From: Maricaulis sp.
GTDB taxonomy: Bacteria; Pseudomonadota; Alphaproteobacteria; Caulobacterales; Maricaulaceae
Direction of reading: 5' to 3'
Assembly (NCBI RefSeq): GCF_017642925.1
Contig: NZ_JAEPOL010000023.1
Coordinates: 1-55,607, forward strand
DNA: 55,607 nucleotides
Numbering within the stretch: the first letter of the stretch is position 1; every line of letters begins with the position of its first letter. The translations under genes and the position numbers were made by a program. The notes under the pieces were generated by a model. The model saw only the letters and a list, made by a program, of their open reading frames with translations. It was not told the origin of the DNA and did not search any database. Below are positions 8,644-16,872 of this stretch, one piece after another.

Positions 8644-9953
8644 GCGCCGAGCCCGACAGTCCCGTCCCGGCGGCCAATCGCGTTCGCGCGGATGGTGGTG
8701 CGGGGCGGGAGCGTGCCTATGACCGGTTTGTCGAAGGCAATCTGAAGCGCAATTACGTCGCTCATTTCACGCACGGCATGCTGGGCATGACAGGGTTCCG
8801 CCTGATCTTTGCGCCGACCTTCGTGCCGGCCTATCTGCACATGCTGACCGGCTCGCCCTTCATGGTCGGCATGGGGCAGGCGCTGATCCAGGCCGGGGCC
8901 ATAGCCTCGCCGATCATGGGCGCGGCGCAGATCGAGCATCGCCCGCACGTCATGCCGGCGGCGATGACGATCGGCGTGCTGATGCGTCTGCAGTTGCTGG
9001 GGCTGGCGCTGGCAGGCTGGTTCCTGACCGGTCATGTCCTGCTGCTGGCGACTTTCCTCTTCCTCTTCCTGTTCGGTTTCTTCCTGGGCTCCCAGCGTGT
9101 TGCCTTCCAGGTGGTGCTGGCCAAGGTGATCCCGATCCGCCTGCGCGGACGGCTACAGGCCTGGCGCAACCTCGCCGGCGGGGCGATCGCGGCGGGTCTG
9201 TCCTGGTGGGCCGGGGTCTATCTCATCGACCCGAATGTGTTCGGCAATGGCTATGCGACGACCTTCATGGTCGCCTTCCTGCTGACGAGTGCCGGCCTGG
9301 CCGCGCTGTGGATCTTCATGCGCGAGCCCAGCAGTCCGACCGTGAAGACGCGGACGGGCATGCTCGACCGCATCCGCGAATTCCCGGTGCTGCTGGCCGA
9401 CCGGGATTACCGCAACTTTCTCCTCTCCCTGGTCTTCGCGACCATGGGCCGGATCGCCACCCCTTTTTGTATCGTCCACGCCAGCCGGCAGATGGAGGTG
9501 GACGGGGCTGCGATCGGACTGTTTTCGCTGGCCTTCCTCGGTGCGGACACGGCGACCAACCTGATCTGGGGCACGATGGGCGACCGCTACGGCTTCCGGA
9601 TCACCTTCGTCGGCACGCTGATCGTCTGGCTTGTTTCGCTGGGGGCGATGATCACGGCCGTGGCGCCCTGGCAATTCCTGCTTGCCTTCTTCGGGCTGGG
9701 GGCTGCGATGTCGGGAAACATGATGAGCGTGACGACGCTCGTGCTCGAGTTCGGCCACCGTGACGACATTCCCATGCGCCTGGCCCTGTCGACGACGGCA
9801 GAGACCTCGGTTGCGACCGTTGGTCCACTCGTGGGCGGAGTGATCGCGGCGACGCTCGGACTGGCTCCCGTCTTCGTCCTGTCGATGGTTTGCCTGGCAA
9901 TAGCGCTTTGCATTCTCGTGTTGGGAGTACGCGAACCGCGTCATCTGAAATAA
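8640..9953 (+). CDS. MFS transporter
   Basis: 437-aa membrane protein with about 12 hydrophobic segments, of the major facilitator superfamily. The start is TTG 8640 in a TTGA overlap with the preceding stop. No earlier ATG exists, and the first in-frame ATG lies inside the first membrane helix, so coupled TTG initiation is the best reading. Helix 2-3 and 8-9 loops carry RLRGRLQAW and GDRYGFR-type basic motifs. Last gene of the 1782-9953 operon. It could export a metabolite or import a second form of the substrate; specificity is unknown. Confidence 0.8.
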   Translation: MSAEPDSPVPAANRVRADGGAGRERAYDRFVEGNLKRNYVAHFTHGMLGMTGFRLIFAPTFVPAYLHMLTGSPFMVGMGQALIQAGAIASPIMGAAQIEHRPHVMPAAMTIGVLMRLQLLGLALAGWFLTGHVLLLATFLFLFLFGFFLGSQRVAFQVVLAKVIPIRLRGRLQAWRNLAGGAIAAGLSWWAGVYLIDPNVFGNGYATTFMVAFLLTSAGLAALWIFMREPSSPTVKTRTGMLDRIREFPVLLADRDYRNFLLSLVFATMGRIATPFCIVHASRQMEVDGAAIGLFSLAFLGADTATNLIWGTMGDRYGFRITFVGTLIVWLVSLGAMITAVAPWQFLLAFFGLGAAMSGNMMSVTTLVLEFGHRDDIPMRLALSTTAETSVATVGPLVGGVIAATLGLAPVFVLSMVCLAIALCILVLGVREPRHLK

Positions 9954-9998
9954 GTTGACGTTTACGGAAACGGCAACTCGATTATCCAATAATAACTA

Positions 9999-10014
9999 GA
10001 TATATCGATGTATC
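9999..10014. promoter_or_regulatory. Near-perfect palindrome, candidate operator
   Basis: GATATATCGATGTATC is a 16-bp palindrome with one mismatched pair, lying immediately upstream of the TonB receptor promoter. The 11-bp word ATCGATGTATC recurs at 24339-24349, just upstream of the MarR gene. This suggests a shared regulator, possibly MarR. Confidence 0.4.
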
Positions 10015-10018
10015 TTTC

Positions 10019-10047
10019 TTGACGAGGTCAAATCTCATTGCTCTAAT
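10019..10047 (+). promoter_or_regulatory. Sigma-70-type promoter of TonB receptor
   Basis: TTGACG (10019-10024), a 17-nt spacer and TCTAAT (10042-10047) form a strong housekeeping-type promoter 55 nt before the receptor ATG. The -35 box is itself half of a palindrome, TTGAC-GAG-GTCAA (10019-10031), so a bound repressor could block it. Confidence 0.6.
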
Positions 10048-10101
10048 CGAATGCGCGGTATGTAAAAAATCATAAGCAACCGCTCAGTCTGGGAGGAGAT
10101 T

Positions 10102-13014
10102 ATGACTGTGAAGGGTCTCATGCGTGCGAGCAGCGCGCTGACAGCCCTTGCGTTGACTGCGGGGCTTGGCTCTGCGGCATTGGCGCAAGACGACGATGTG
10201 ATCATCGTCACAGGTTCCGTTATTCAGGGGACACCCGAGGACGCCGCCCTGCCGGTGGACGTCCTCTCATCGGAAGAGCTGGCACGGCTGGGCAATCCCT
10301 CGCCGGTCGAATTGCTCAAGGCGCTGCCGGTATCCAGCGGCGTCATCGGCGACACGAACCAGTTCGACAGCCGGTCGCAGGCGACCGAGGGCATGGCATC
10401 GGTGAACCTGCGCGGCCTCAGCCCGCAGCGTACGCTGGTCCTGCTCAACAACCGGCGCCTGGTGTCGGCGGGGACGGGGGTTCCCTTCGTCGACATCAAC
10501 CTGCTGCCGCAGGCGGCGATCGGCCGGATCGAGATTCTGAAGGACGGTGCGGCGGCGATCTACGGATCGGATGCCATCGGCGGTGTGGTGAACTTCATCA
10601 CGCGGTCCGACCAGGACGGTTTCCGCGTCGGCGGGGACTACACCTTCATCGACGGCAGTTCCGGCGACTATACCGTCCACGGTAGCTGGGGTCGTCAGGG
10701 CGACAATTACAGCATCCTGCTTGCGGGGGGCTATCAGCATCGCGACGAACTGCTTGCGGTCGATCGCGACTTCGCGGTTCAGGACTTTGAATCGAACCCG
10801 GAAGGTGGCTGGACTGGCGGCGGCAACCCCGCGACCTTCCTGCCGCTGGGTGTGATCCCCGGTGTTGGCGTTTCGCCGATCGGCGGGCTTCGCGCCGACC
10901 CGCAATGTGCGGCCCAGGGCGGCTATGTCACCGCCGCGGGCTGGTGCCGGACGCAGTATACCGGCTTCGACGCTCTCGTTGAGGAAGAGGATCGCTACCA
11001 GCTCTATGGCGAGCTGAATGTCGAGCTCTCGGATACGGTCGAATGGGATTTCAGCCTGCTCTACGGCAATGACGAGATCCCGCACTACCGGACCTCTCCG
11101 ATGTACCTGCTCACGCAGGCGCCGTCCGCGATTGCGGCGGTCGGCGGGTCGCCCAGCGGCTTTATTGTTCCGGGAAACAATCCGGGCTTCATCGAAATGG
11201 TGACCAATAATCCGGGCATCGTGCCCGCCGGTACCGTTGCGGCCCTGTTCCCGACCCTTCTGTTCCGTCCGCTGCTCGCGGGGGGTAACCCGGCCTTTAT
11301 CGGCAATCCCGACGATCTGGGATCGGCGACCGGCCGCCGCGAGAACGAGAGCTTCCGGATGTCGACCGGACTGACGGCGGAAATCACGGACTCCGTGCAG
11401 TTCGAATTCGCGCTGACCTATCACAAGTTCGAGCGCTATTTCGACGGATACGACTCCTTCGGTGACCGTGTGCAGCTCGCGCTGCGCGGCTTCGGCGGTC
11501 CGAACTGCGATCCGACGACCTCGGCGCCCGGGACGGGCGGCTGTCTTTGGCTGAACCCATTCGGCAACCAGGTGAACGGTGCCAATCCGAACACGCCCGA
11601 GCTGATCAACTGGTTCTTTGTCCAGTCGACCAGCTTCCTGGAGACCGAGCTTTTCGTGGCCGACTTCACCCTGTCCGGCGATACCGGCTGGGAGCTGGCC
11701 GGCGGGCCGGTCCTGTTCGGGGCCGGGGCGCAGTACCGCAAGAACACGTTCGCGGCGACCTATGGCGACAACAACAATATCGCGGTGAATCCCTGCCGCG
11801 ATACGCCGGTCACCGGGTCGACCTCCTGTGCCCAGCCCAACGGGGCGCTGGCCTTCCTCGGGTCGAATGCCGACTCGGAAGCTGACAATGACGTCTACGC
11901 TCTGTTCGGCGAGATGCAGCTGCCGGTGACGGACAATTTCAATGTCCAGCTGGCCGCCCGCTTCGAGGACTATGGCGGAGAGACCGGATCGACCTTCGAT
12001 CCCAAGATCACCGCCCGCTGGCAGATCACCGATACATTCGCCCTTCGCGGTTCGGCCGGCACGACGTTCCGCGGCCCGCCGGCACAGCAATTGTCCGACC
12101 GGAATGTGACGTCACTGCAGGTGATCGCGAACAGTTTCCGGCCGGTCGATGTCTACGGCAATCCGGCGCTGGCGCCGGAGACCGCGACGAACTACTCGAT
12201 CGGTCTGCTGATCGACACCGGCGCCTTTACGGCCAGTGTCGATTACTTCCGCTACGAGATCGAGGACACGATCACCACCGAGCCGCTTTCCGGCATGGTG
12301 GCGACGATGTTCGGCGATCCTGCAAATTGCACGGATCCGGCGTTCGACGCCTTGCGTGAACGCTTCCAGTTCAATGATGGCGGCGGTGTGCCTGGCGCCG
12401 GAACCTGCGCTGTCGGGAATATCTCCCGGGTGCGGACCGGCTGGGTGAATGGCGGCGATCTGACCAGCTCCGGTGTCGACTTCATCGTCAATTACGACTT
12501 CGGTGACGTGCTGGGCGGCCAGCTCAATGCCGGCGTCACGGCGACCTACATGCTGGGCAACGAGCTGGGTGAAGAGGTGGTCGAGGGCATTGTCGTGCAG
12601 GACGGGTTCGACGGTGTCGGTTTCCTGAACTTCCAGACGACCGCCTATCCGGTGCCGGAGTGGAAGGCGCGCGGATTTGTCGAATATACCTACGGCAATT
12701 TCGATGCGCGGCTGACGATGAATTATATCGACAGCTATCGCGATCAGCGTGCCGACAGCGGCACGGGGCCGTTCGCGCCCAATACCAACATCCCCGGTGC
12801 GCCGGTGCTGATGCAGGGTGCGACGATCGACAGCCAGGTCACGACAGACTTCAACCTGATCTACAATTTTGGCGATGCGACCACCGTGTCCTTCACCGCG
12901 TTGAACATCACGGATGAAGATCCCAGCTTCGCGCGCCTGGACTACAACTACGATCCGTTCACAGGCAATCCGCTGGGCCGGGTCTTCCGCGTCGGGGTCA
13001 ATACCGAGTTCTAG
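10102..13014 (+). CDS. TonB-dependent outer-membrane receptor
   Basis: 970-aa outer-membrane receptor. A signal peptide with an SAALAQ cleavage region is followed by a TonB-box-like DDVIIVTGS stretch. The plug domain (about residues 45-170) includes INLLPQAAIGRIEIL and IYGSDAIGGVVNFIT, and a long 22-strand barrel ends in a terminal Phe (VNTEF). The start at ATG 10102 has GGAGGAG 4 nt upstream. A separate strong promoter and a downstream terminator make it a monocistronic unit. It probably takes up the large hydrophobic or complexed substrate degraded by the flanking acyl-CoA genes. The substrate is inference. Confidence 0.93.
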   Translation: MTVKGLMRASSALTALALTAGLGSAALAQDDDVIIVTGSVIQGTPEDAALPVDVLSSEELARLGNPSPVELLKALPVSSGVIGDTNQFDSRSQATEGMASVNLRGLSPQRTLVLLNNRRLVSAGTGVPFVDINLLPQAAIGRIEILKDGAAAIYGSDAIGGVVNFITRSDQDGFRVGGDYTFIDGSSGDYTVHGSWGRQGDNYSILLAGGYQHRDELLAVDRDFAVQDFESNPEGGWTGGGNPATFLPLGVIPGVGVSPIGGLRADPQCAAQGGYVTAAGWCRTQYTGFDALVEEEDRYQLYGELNVELSDTVEWDFSLLYGNDEIPHYRTSPMYLLTQAPSAIAAVGGSPSGFIVPGNNPGFIEMVTNNPGIVPAGTVAALFPTLLFRPLLAGGNPAFIGNPDDLGSATGRRENESFRMSTGLTAEITDSVQFEFALTYHKFERYFDGYDSFGDRVQLALRGFGGPNCDPTTSAPGTGGCLWLNPFGNQVNGANPNTPELINWFFVQSTSFLETELFVADFTLSGDTGWELAGGPVLFGAGAQYRKNTFAATYGDNNNIAVNPCRDTPVTGSTSCAQPNGALAFLGSNADSEADNDVYALFGEMQLPVTDNFNVQLAARFEDYGGETGSTFDPKITARWQITDTFALRGSAGTTFRGPPAQQLSDRNVTSLQVIANSFRPVDVYGNPALAPETATNYSIGLLIDTGAFTASVDYFRYEIEDTITTEPLSGMVATMFGDPANCTDPAFDALRERFQFNDGGGVPGAGTCAVGNISRVRTGWVNGGDLTSSGVDFIVNYDFGDVLGGQLNAGVTATYMLGNELGEEVVEGIVVQDGFDGVGFLNFQTTAYPVPEWKARGFVEYTYGNFDARLTMNYIDSYRDQRADSGTGPFAPNTNIPGAPVLMQGATIDSQVTTDFNLIYNFGDATTVSFTALNITDEDPSFARLDYNYDPFTGNPLGRVFRVGVNTEF

Positions 13015-13039
13015 GTGTTACCTGCCCGGACAAGAAGAA

Positions 13040-13069
13040 GGCCCCGGTCGACGGACCGGGGCCTTTTTT
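13040..13069 (+). terminator. Strong intrinsic terminator after TonB receptor
   Basis: Perfect 10-bp stem GGCCCCGGTC (13040-13049) / GACCGGGGCC (13054-13063), tetraloop GACG, followed by six T. It lies 25 nt past the receptor stop and 18 nt before the convergent TetR stop. Confidence 0.9.
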
Positions 13070-13087
13070 GTGTGTCTTGCGGGATGG

Positions 13088-14344
13088 CTAGCGCGGCCAG
13101 GCTTTCGGCGGGTCGGAGAACAGCCCGTAGGCGATGGTCGAGGCGTAGTAGGCAAAGGCCTGGGCCGGCGGCACGCGCTGGATCCAGTTGCGCAGGTCGT
13201 AGGCCGAGTTGAGCGAGCCCATGACGGCCTGGCTGGCGATCAGCGGATCGATCGGCTTGATCGAGCCCTCGGTGATGCCGTCGATCATCATGCCGGCAAA
13301 GCGCCGCGCCATGCGGTTGGACTGGGCTATGACGTCATTGCGCAGCTCGTTCGGCAGGGCCTGCAGGGCGGTCGTGCGCACCAGCGGGAATTCCGAATAG
13401 AGCTGGATGTCCAAGAGGGTCGCGATCGAGGAGGCGAGCTGCTCCCAGTGGCTGCCGCCGGCGCGAACGGCGGCGCGCTGGACCAGCGAGACACGGCCAT
13501 AGCTGCGCCGGAAGCATTCCAGCACCAGTTCGTCCTTGGCTTCCAGATGGTGATAGAAGCTGCCCTTGGTGACGTTCAGTTCGGATGCGATCTGTTCGAC
13601 CGAGGCGCCGCGATAGCCGCGCTCATTGATCAGGAAGGTGGCGGCGCGGGCGAAATTGCCCGGCATGCCCTCGATCCCGACTTTCAGCGAGGACTCGTCG
13701 ATCTGCAGCAGCCGCGGTTCCCAGCTGGAGCCCTTGGGCGCGAAGCCGGTCTCGAACAGCTCGATCATGCGCTTGCAGACGCGATCATAATCGCCGGTCG
13801 AGTATTGCGAGATCCAGGCCGGCAGCCAGAACATGTTCTGCACGAGCACATGGGCGCGGATCGTGCCGAGCACCTTCTCCTCGTCATTGCGCGGCGGATC
13901 GAAGAAGGTGCGCAGCTTGCGGAAGACCTGGACATAGCGCGCCGTCAGGTCGGAATTGTACGGCTCGTTGAGTGCGCGAATGTCGGAGAGCACCGCGACC
14001 GGGCGCTCCTCCTCGGCATTGATGGCGGCCTGGAGCTCGAAATTGCTGCGGATATAGCGGGCGATCCGCTCCTGCGGCGTGCGCCCCCGGGCCGCATCCT
14101 CGATCAGGGCCTCGATCCGCTCAAGCGAACGCTCCAGCACTGCCGAGGCCAGCAATTCCTTGCGCTTGAAGTAGTACGTGATGCTGGTCGTGTTGAGGTC
14201 GACCAGCTGTGCGACATCGACAAAGGTCATGCCGCGCACGCCGTGCCGGTTGATCAGGGTCGCGGCGGCGTCGAGGATCCGCTCGCGTTTCTCCTGGAAG
14301 CGGCGCGTCTTCGCGCTGTCCAGCGTATCAGGGGTCGCAGTCAT
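13088..14344 (-). CDS. Double-domain TetR-family regulator
   Basis: 418-aa protein, about twice the usual TetR length of 200. Two complete TetR units are visible in tandem. The first helix-turn-helix is near residues 20-66 (ILDAAATLINRHGVRGMTF, TSITYYFKRKELL) with its ligand domain up to about residue 215. A second starts at Met227 (ATFLINERGYRGASVEQIA, GSFYHHLEAKDEL) with its own ligand domain to the end. One chain therefore carries two DNA-binding heads and two ligand pockets. It is divergent from the DUF1330/aldo-keto/thioesterase operon across a palindrome-bearing spacer. Acyl-CoA or steroid-like ligands are plausible from context. A repressor is more likely than an activator. Confidence 0.88.
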   Translation of the reverse strand: MTATPDTLDSAKTRRFQEKRERILDAAATLINRHGVRGMTFVDVAQLVDLNTTSITYYFKRKELLASAVLERSLERIEALIEDAARGRTPQERIARYIRSNFELQAAINAEEERPVAVLSDIRALNEPYNSDLTARYVQVFRKLRTFFDPPRNDEEKVLGTIRAHVLVQNMFWLPAWISQYSTGDYDRVCKRMIELFETGFAPKGSSWEPRLLQIDESSLKVGIEGMPGNFARAATFLINERGYRGASVEQIASELNVTKGSFYHHLEAKDELVLECFRRSYGRVSLVQRAAVRAGGSHWEQLASSIATLLDIQLYSEFPLVRTTALQALPNELRNDVIAQSNRMARRFAGMMIDGITEGSIKPIDPLIASQAVMGSLNSAYDLRNWIQRVPPAQAFAYYASTIAYGLFSDPPKAWPR

Positions 14345-14455
14345 ATCATTCGCTTAGCAGAGTTCGCGCCTATCGTCACGCGAGTGGGGAACCTCTCTGC
14401 CTCACCTCCATGGAACGTACTATAACAGAAGCGGTACGGGTTTCGTTCAAAAAAT

Positions 14456-14484
14456 CCGGTGCTCACCGGGTGTCTATATATAGA
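14456..14484. promoter_or_regulatory. Paired palindromes in TetR/DUF1330 divergent promoter
   Basis: Two perfect palindromes lie 3 bp apart: CCGGTG-CT-CACCGG (14456-14469) and TCTATATATAGA (14473-14484). They lie between the divergent TetR gene and the DUF1330 operon. They are good candidates for the two heads of the double TetR, giving autoregulation and control of the operon. The spacer 14345-14617 otherwise shows no gene. Confidence 0.45.
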
Positions 14485-14617
14485 TGAAATTGAAACAATC
14501 TCCCCGAGGCTTCGACGAGCTGCTGTGTTTACCGTAGAATGAGTATGCTGTAGCGTGCCGGTTGTGCTGCGCGGGCAGGACTGATCCGCGCACCAGCCAG
14601 AAATCCGAGGAGAGGGC

Positions 14618-14680
14618 ATGCCTCTGTTCAGCCAGGAAGGCCGTGCGGCGATTGAGGGCATGAAGGCGCGCCTGTCATGA
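14618..14680 (+). CDS. 20-codon leader ORF coupled to DUF1330
   Basis: ATG 14618 follows a strong GAGGAGAGGG Shine-Dalgarno and opens a 20-codon frame. Its stop overlaps the DUF1330 start as ATGA (14677-14680). The peptide is unrecognised and could be a coupling leader or the remnant of a deleted gene. The DUF1330 ATG itself has no good ribosome site, so translation probably depends on this leader. Confidence 0.35.
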   Translation: MPLFSQEGRAAIEGMKARLS

Positions 14681-14964
14681 CCGTCTATGTCATCGCTCAG
14701 CTCGAGTTTACCGACGAGGCGCGCTACCGCACCTACCAGACGGCAGCGACAAAGCTCTTCATGGAAAAGGGCATCCGCGTCCTGGCGGCCGACGAAGCGC
14801 CGGTCGTGCTCGAGGGCGACTGGTCCGGCGACAAGGTGGTTGTGATGGCTTTTGATGATGAGGCCGCAGCGCGCGCCTTCTTGGAAGGACCGGAATACCA
14901 GGCCATATCCGAAGACCGGCGTGCGGGCGCACGCTCCACAGCCATCATGATCAAGGGGTTTTAG
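14677..14964 (+). CDS. DUF1330 domain protein
   Basis: 95-aa small protein of the DUF1330 family, a ferredoxin-like alpha-beta fold related to ABM monooxygenases. The family pattern is plain: TVYVIAQLEFTDEARYRTYQ at the N-terminus, a central VLEGDWSG loop, and a C-terminal stretch ending SRR-like/IMIKGF. Biochemical function is unknown for most members. It lies 3 bp before an aldo/keto reductase and behind a divergent double TetR gene, so it belongs to the acyl catabolic region. Confidence 0.85.
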   Translation: MTVYVIAQLEFTDEARYRTYQTAATKLFMEKGIRVLAADEAPVVLEGDWSGDKVVVMAFDDEAAARAFLEGPEYQAISEDRRAGARSTAIMIKGF

Positions 14965-14967
14965 GCC

Positions 14968-16031
14968 ATGCGGTACCGGCAACTCGGCGACAGCGATCTG
15001 ACCGTTTCGGAAATCTCGCTCGGCACCTGGCTGACCTTCGGTGTTGGTATCGAGCGCGAGAAGGCCATCGCCAGTCTCGACCAGGCCTTCGATCTGGGGA
15101 TCAACTTCATCGACACGGCCAATGCCTATGGCTATGGCGCGGCAGAAAGCCTGCTGGGCGAGGCGCTGAAGGACCGGCCGCGCGACAGCTATATCCTGGG
15201 CACCAAGGTTTTCGTGCCGATGAGCGAGACCGATTACGGCCTGTCCCGCGCCCAGATCGAGAAACAGCTCGATGCGTCCCTGAAGCGTCTCAATACCGAT
15301 TATGTCGATCTCTACCAGTGCCACCGCTATGACGTGGACACGCCTCTGGAAGAAACGATGGAGGCGCTGACCGATGCCGTGAAAGCCGGCAAGGTGCGCT
15401 ATATCGGCTTCTCGGAATGGTCGCCCAAGCAGATCCAGGCTTCGCTGGACCTGCCCGGTGTCGAGAAATTCGTCTCCAGCCAACCACAATATTCCCTGCT
15501 CTGGCGGCGGCCGGAAAAGTCGGCTTCTCGGAATGGTCGCCCAAGCAGATCCAGGCTTCGCTGGACCTGCCCGGTGTCGAGAAATTCGTCTCCAGCCAAC
15601 CACAATATTCCCTGCTCTGGCGGCGGCCGGAAAAGGCGGTCATTCCGCTGTGTGCTGAAAACGGGATTTCCCAGATCGTCTGGTCGCCGCTGGCCCAGGG
15701 CGTGCTGTCGGGCAAGTATGTGCCGGGCGATACGCCGCCGCAGGACAGCCGTGCCTCCAGCGACAAGATGAACCGTCAGATGGGGCACTGGAACCGGCCC
15801 GAAGTGATCGAGGCGGTGCACCGGATGAAGCCGCTGGCCGAGGAGGCCGGTGTCTCCATGGCGCAATTCGCCCTTGCCTGGGTGCTGCGCGAACCCAATG
15901 TTGCCTCGGCTATTGTCGGCGTCAGCCGGCCCGAACAGCTGGCGGCCAATGCGGCGGCCTCGGGCCTGAAGATCGATCCGGCCCTGTTTGAAAAGGCGGA
16001 AGCCATAGCTGCGGAGATACCGAGCGCGTGA
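14968..16031 (+). pseudogene. Aldo/keto reductase disrupted by 116-bp tandem duplication
   Basis: An NADPH-dependent aldo/keto reductase of the Kv-beta-like branch. The N-terminal part has the catalytic tetrad Asp49, Tyr54, Lys80 and His119. A perfect 116-bp tandem duplication (15404-15519 and 15520-15635) shifts the frame by two. The upstream frame then ends at 15771, while the genuine C-terminal half (cofactor-binding ASAIVGVSRPEQL region) lies in another frame ending at 16031. Removing one copy restores a continuous 315-aa enzyme of normal length that ends in GTGA overlap with the next gene. The break may be recent, reversible by slippage, or an assembly error. Confidence 0.88.
15404..15635 (+). 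repeat. Perfect 116-bp tandem duplication
   Basis: Units 15404-15519 and 15520-15635 are identical at all 116 positions and adjacent. 116 is not a multiple of 3, so the duplication frameshifts the aldo/keto reductase. Flanking bases differ, so the duplicated unit is sharply bounded. Confidence 0.97.
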
Positions 16032-16804
16032 GTCTGGTCGATATTCTTGCTGCCGCCGAAACGGGGGAGAACACCCTGACGGCGCGTGTTCCCGATACCT
16101 GGATGCAGGGCCGCACGGCCTATGGCGGCCTGTCCGCCGCGCTGGCCCTGGAGGCCGCAATCCGGTCCCAACCGGACCTGCCACCCTTGCGCACGGCGCA
16201 GATCGCCTTTGTCGGCCCGCTGGCCGGTGAGGTGACGGTGGAGACCCGCCTTCTGCGCCGCGGCCGTACGGCGGCCTATATCGAGGCGAATGTCTTCGGC
16301 GAGGGCAAGCTGGGCCTGAAGGCGCTCTTTGTCTTCATGACGGCGCTAGAGTCGGCGATCGACTATGCCGATGCGGCACGACCCGATGCGCCGGCTCCGG
16401 AAGACGCTGCGCCCGCCATGGCGAACCCGGATCCGAAATTCTTCACCAGCAATCTGGAATACCGCCACGCCCTGCCGATTGAGGAAAGGCACACGCCGGA
16501 CTTCATGCGCTGGGTGCGTCTGAAGGCGCGCGACGGCCTGCACCCGATGGTCGAGATGATGGCGATCGGCGATGCCCTGCCGCCAGCAGCCATGGCGCTG
16601 TTCCAGAAACCCGGGCCGATCAGCTCGATGACCTGGATGCTGAATGTCCTCACAGCAGAGCCCATGACGCGGGATGGCTGGTGGCTGTCGCGCTCGACTG
16701 CCGATCTCGTGCGCGACGGTTCGTCCAGCCAGGTGATGCAGATGTGGAATGCCGACCGCCAGCCGGTCGTGACGGGTATGCAGAGCGTCGCGATCTTCGT
16801 CTGA
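16028..16804 (+). CDS. Acyl-CoA thioesterase family protein
   Basis: 258-aa double hotdog-fold protein of the TesB-like/4HBT_3 thioesterase family. Visible features are GRTAYGGLSAALAL near residues 28-41, typical of the first hotdog helix, and RTAQIAFVGPLAGEVTVET after it. It should hydrolyse acyl-CoA to free acid and CoA, adjusting CoA pools in the degradation cluster. The start is GTG 16028 in a GTGA overlap with the end of the aldo/keto reductase frame, indicating coupling. The frameshift upstream could therefore reduce its translation. Confidence 0.85.
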   Translation: MSLVDILAAAETGENTLTARVPDTWMQGRTAYGGLSAALALEAAIRSQPDLPPLRTAQIAFVGPLAGEVTVETRLLRRGRTAAYIEANVFGEGKLGLKALFVFMTALESAIDYADAARPDAPAPEDAAPAMANPDPKFFTSNLEYRHALPIEERHTPDFMRWVRLKARDGLHPMVEMMAIGDALPPAAMALFQKPGPISSMTWMLNVLTAEPMTRDGWWLSRSTADLVRDGSSSQVMQMWNADRQPVVTGMQSVAIFV

Positions 16805-16829
16805 CCAAGGCTTTCAGCCGGGCAAAAAG

Positions 16830-16856
16830 AAAGGCGGGCCCGCGAGCCCGCCTTTT
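16830..16856. terminator. Bidirectional intrinsic terminator
   Basis: Stem GGCGGGC (16833-16839) / GCCCGCC (16846-16852), flanked by A-rich bases on the left and TTTT on the right. It serves the plus-strand thioesterase and the convergent minus-strand DUF3089 gene. Confidence 0.8.
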
Positions 16857-16872
16857 GCACAAGAGGGAGCTC

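Noticed and set aside
15417-16031. Separate second aldo/keto reductase gene
   Set aside because: It is only the C-terminal half of the same enzyme displaced by the 116-bp duplication; its apparent start lies inside the first repeat copy in a wrong frame.
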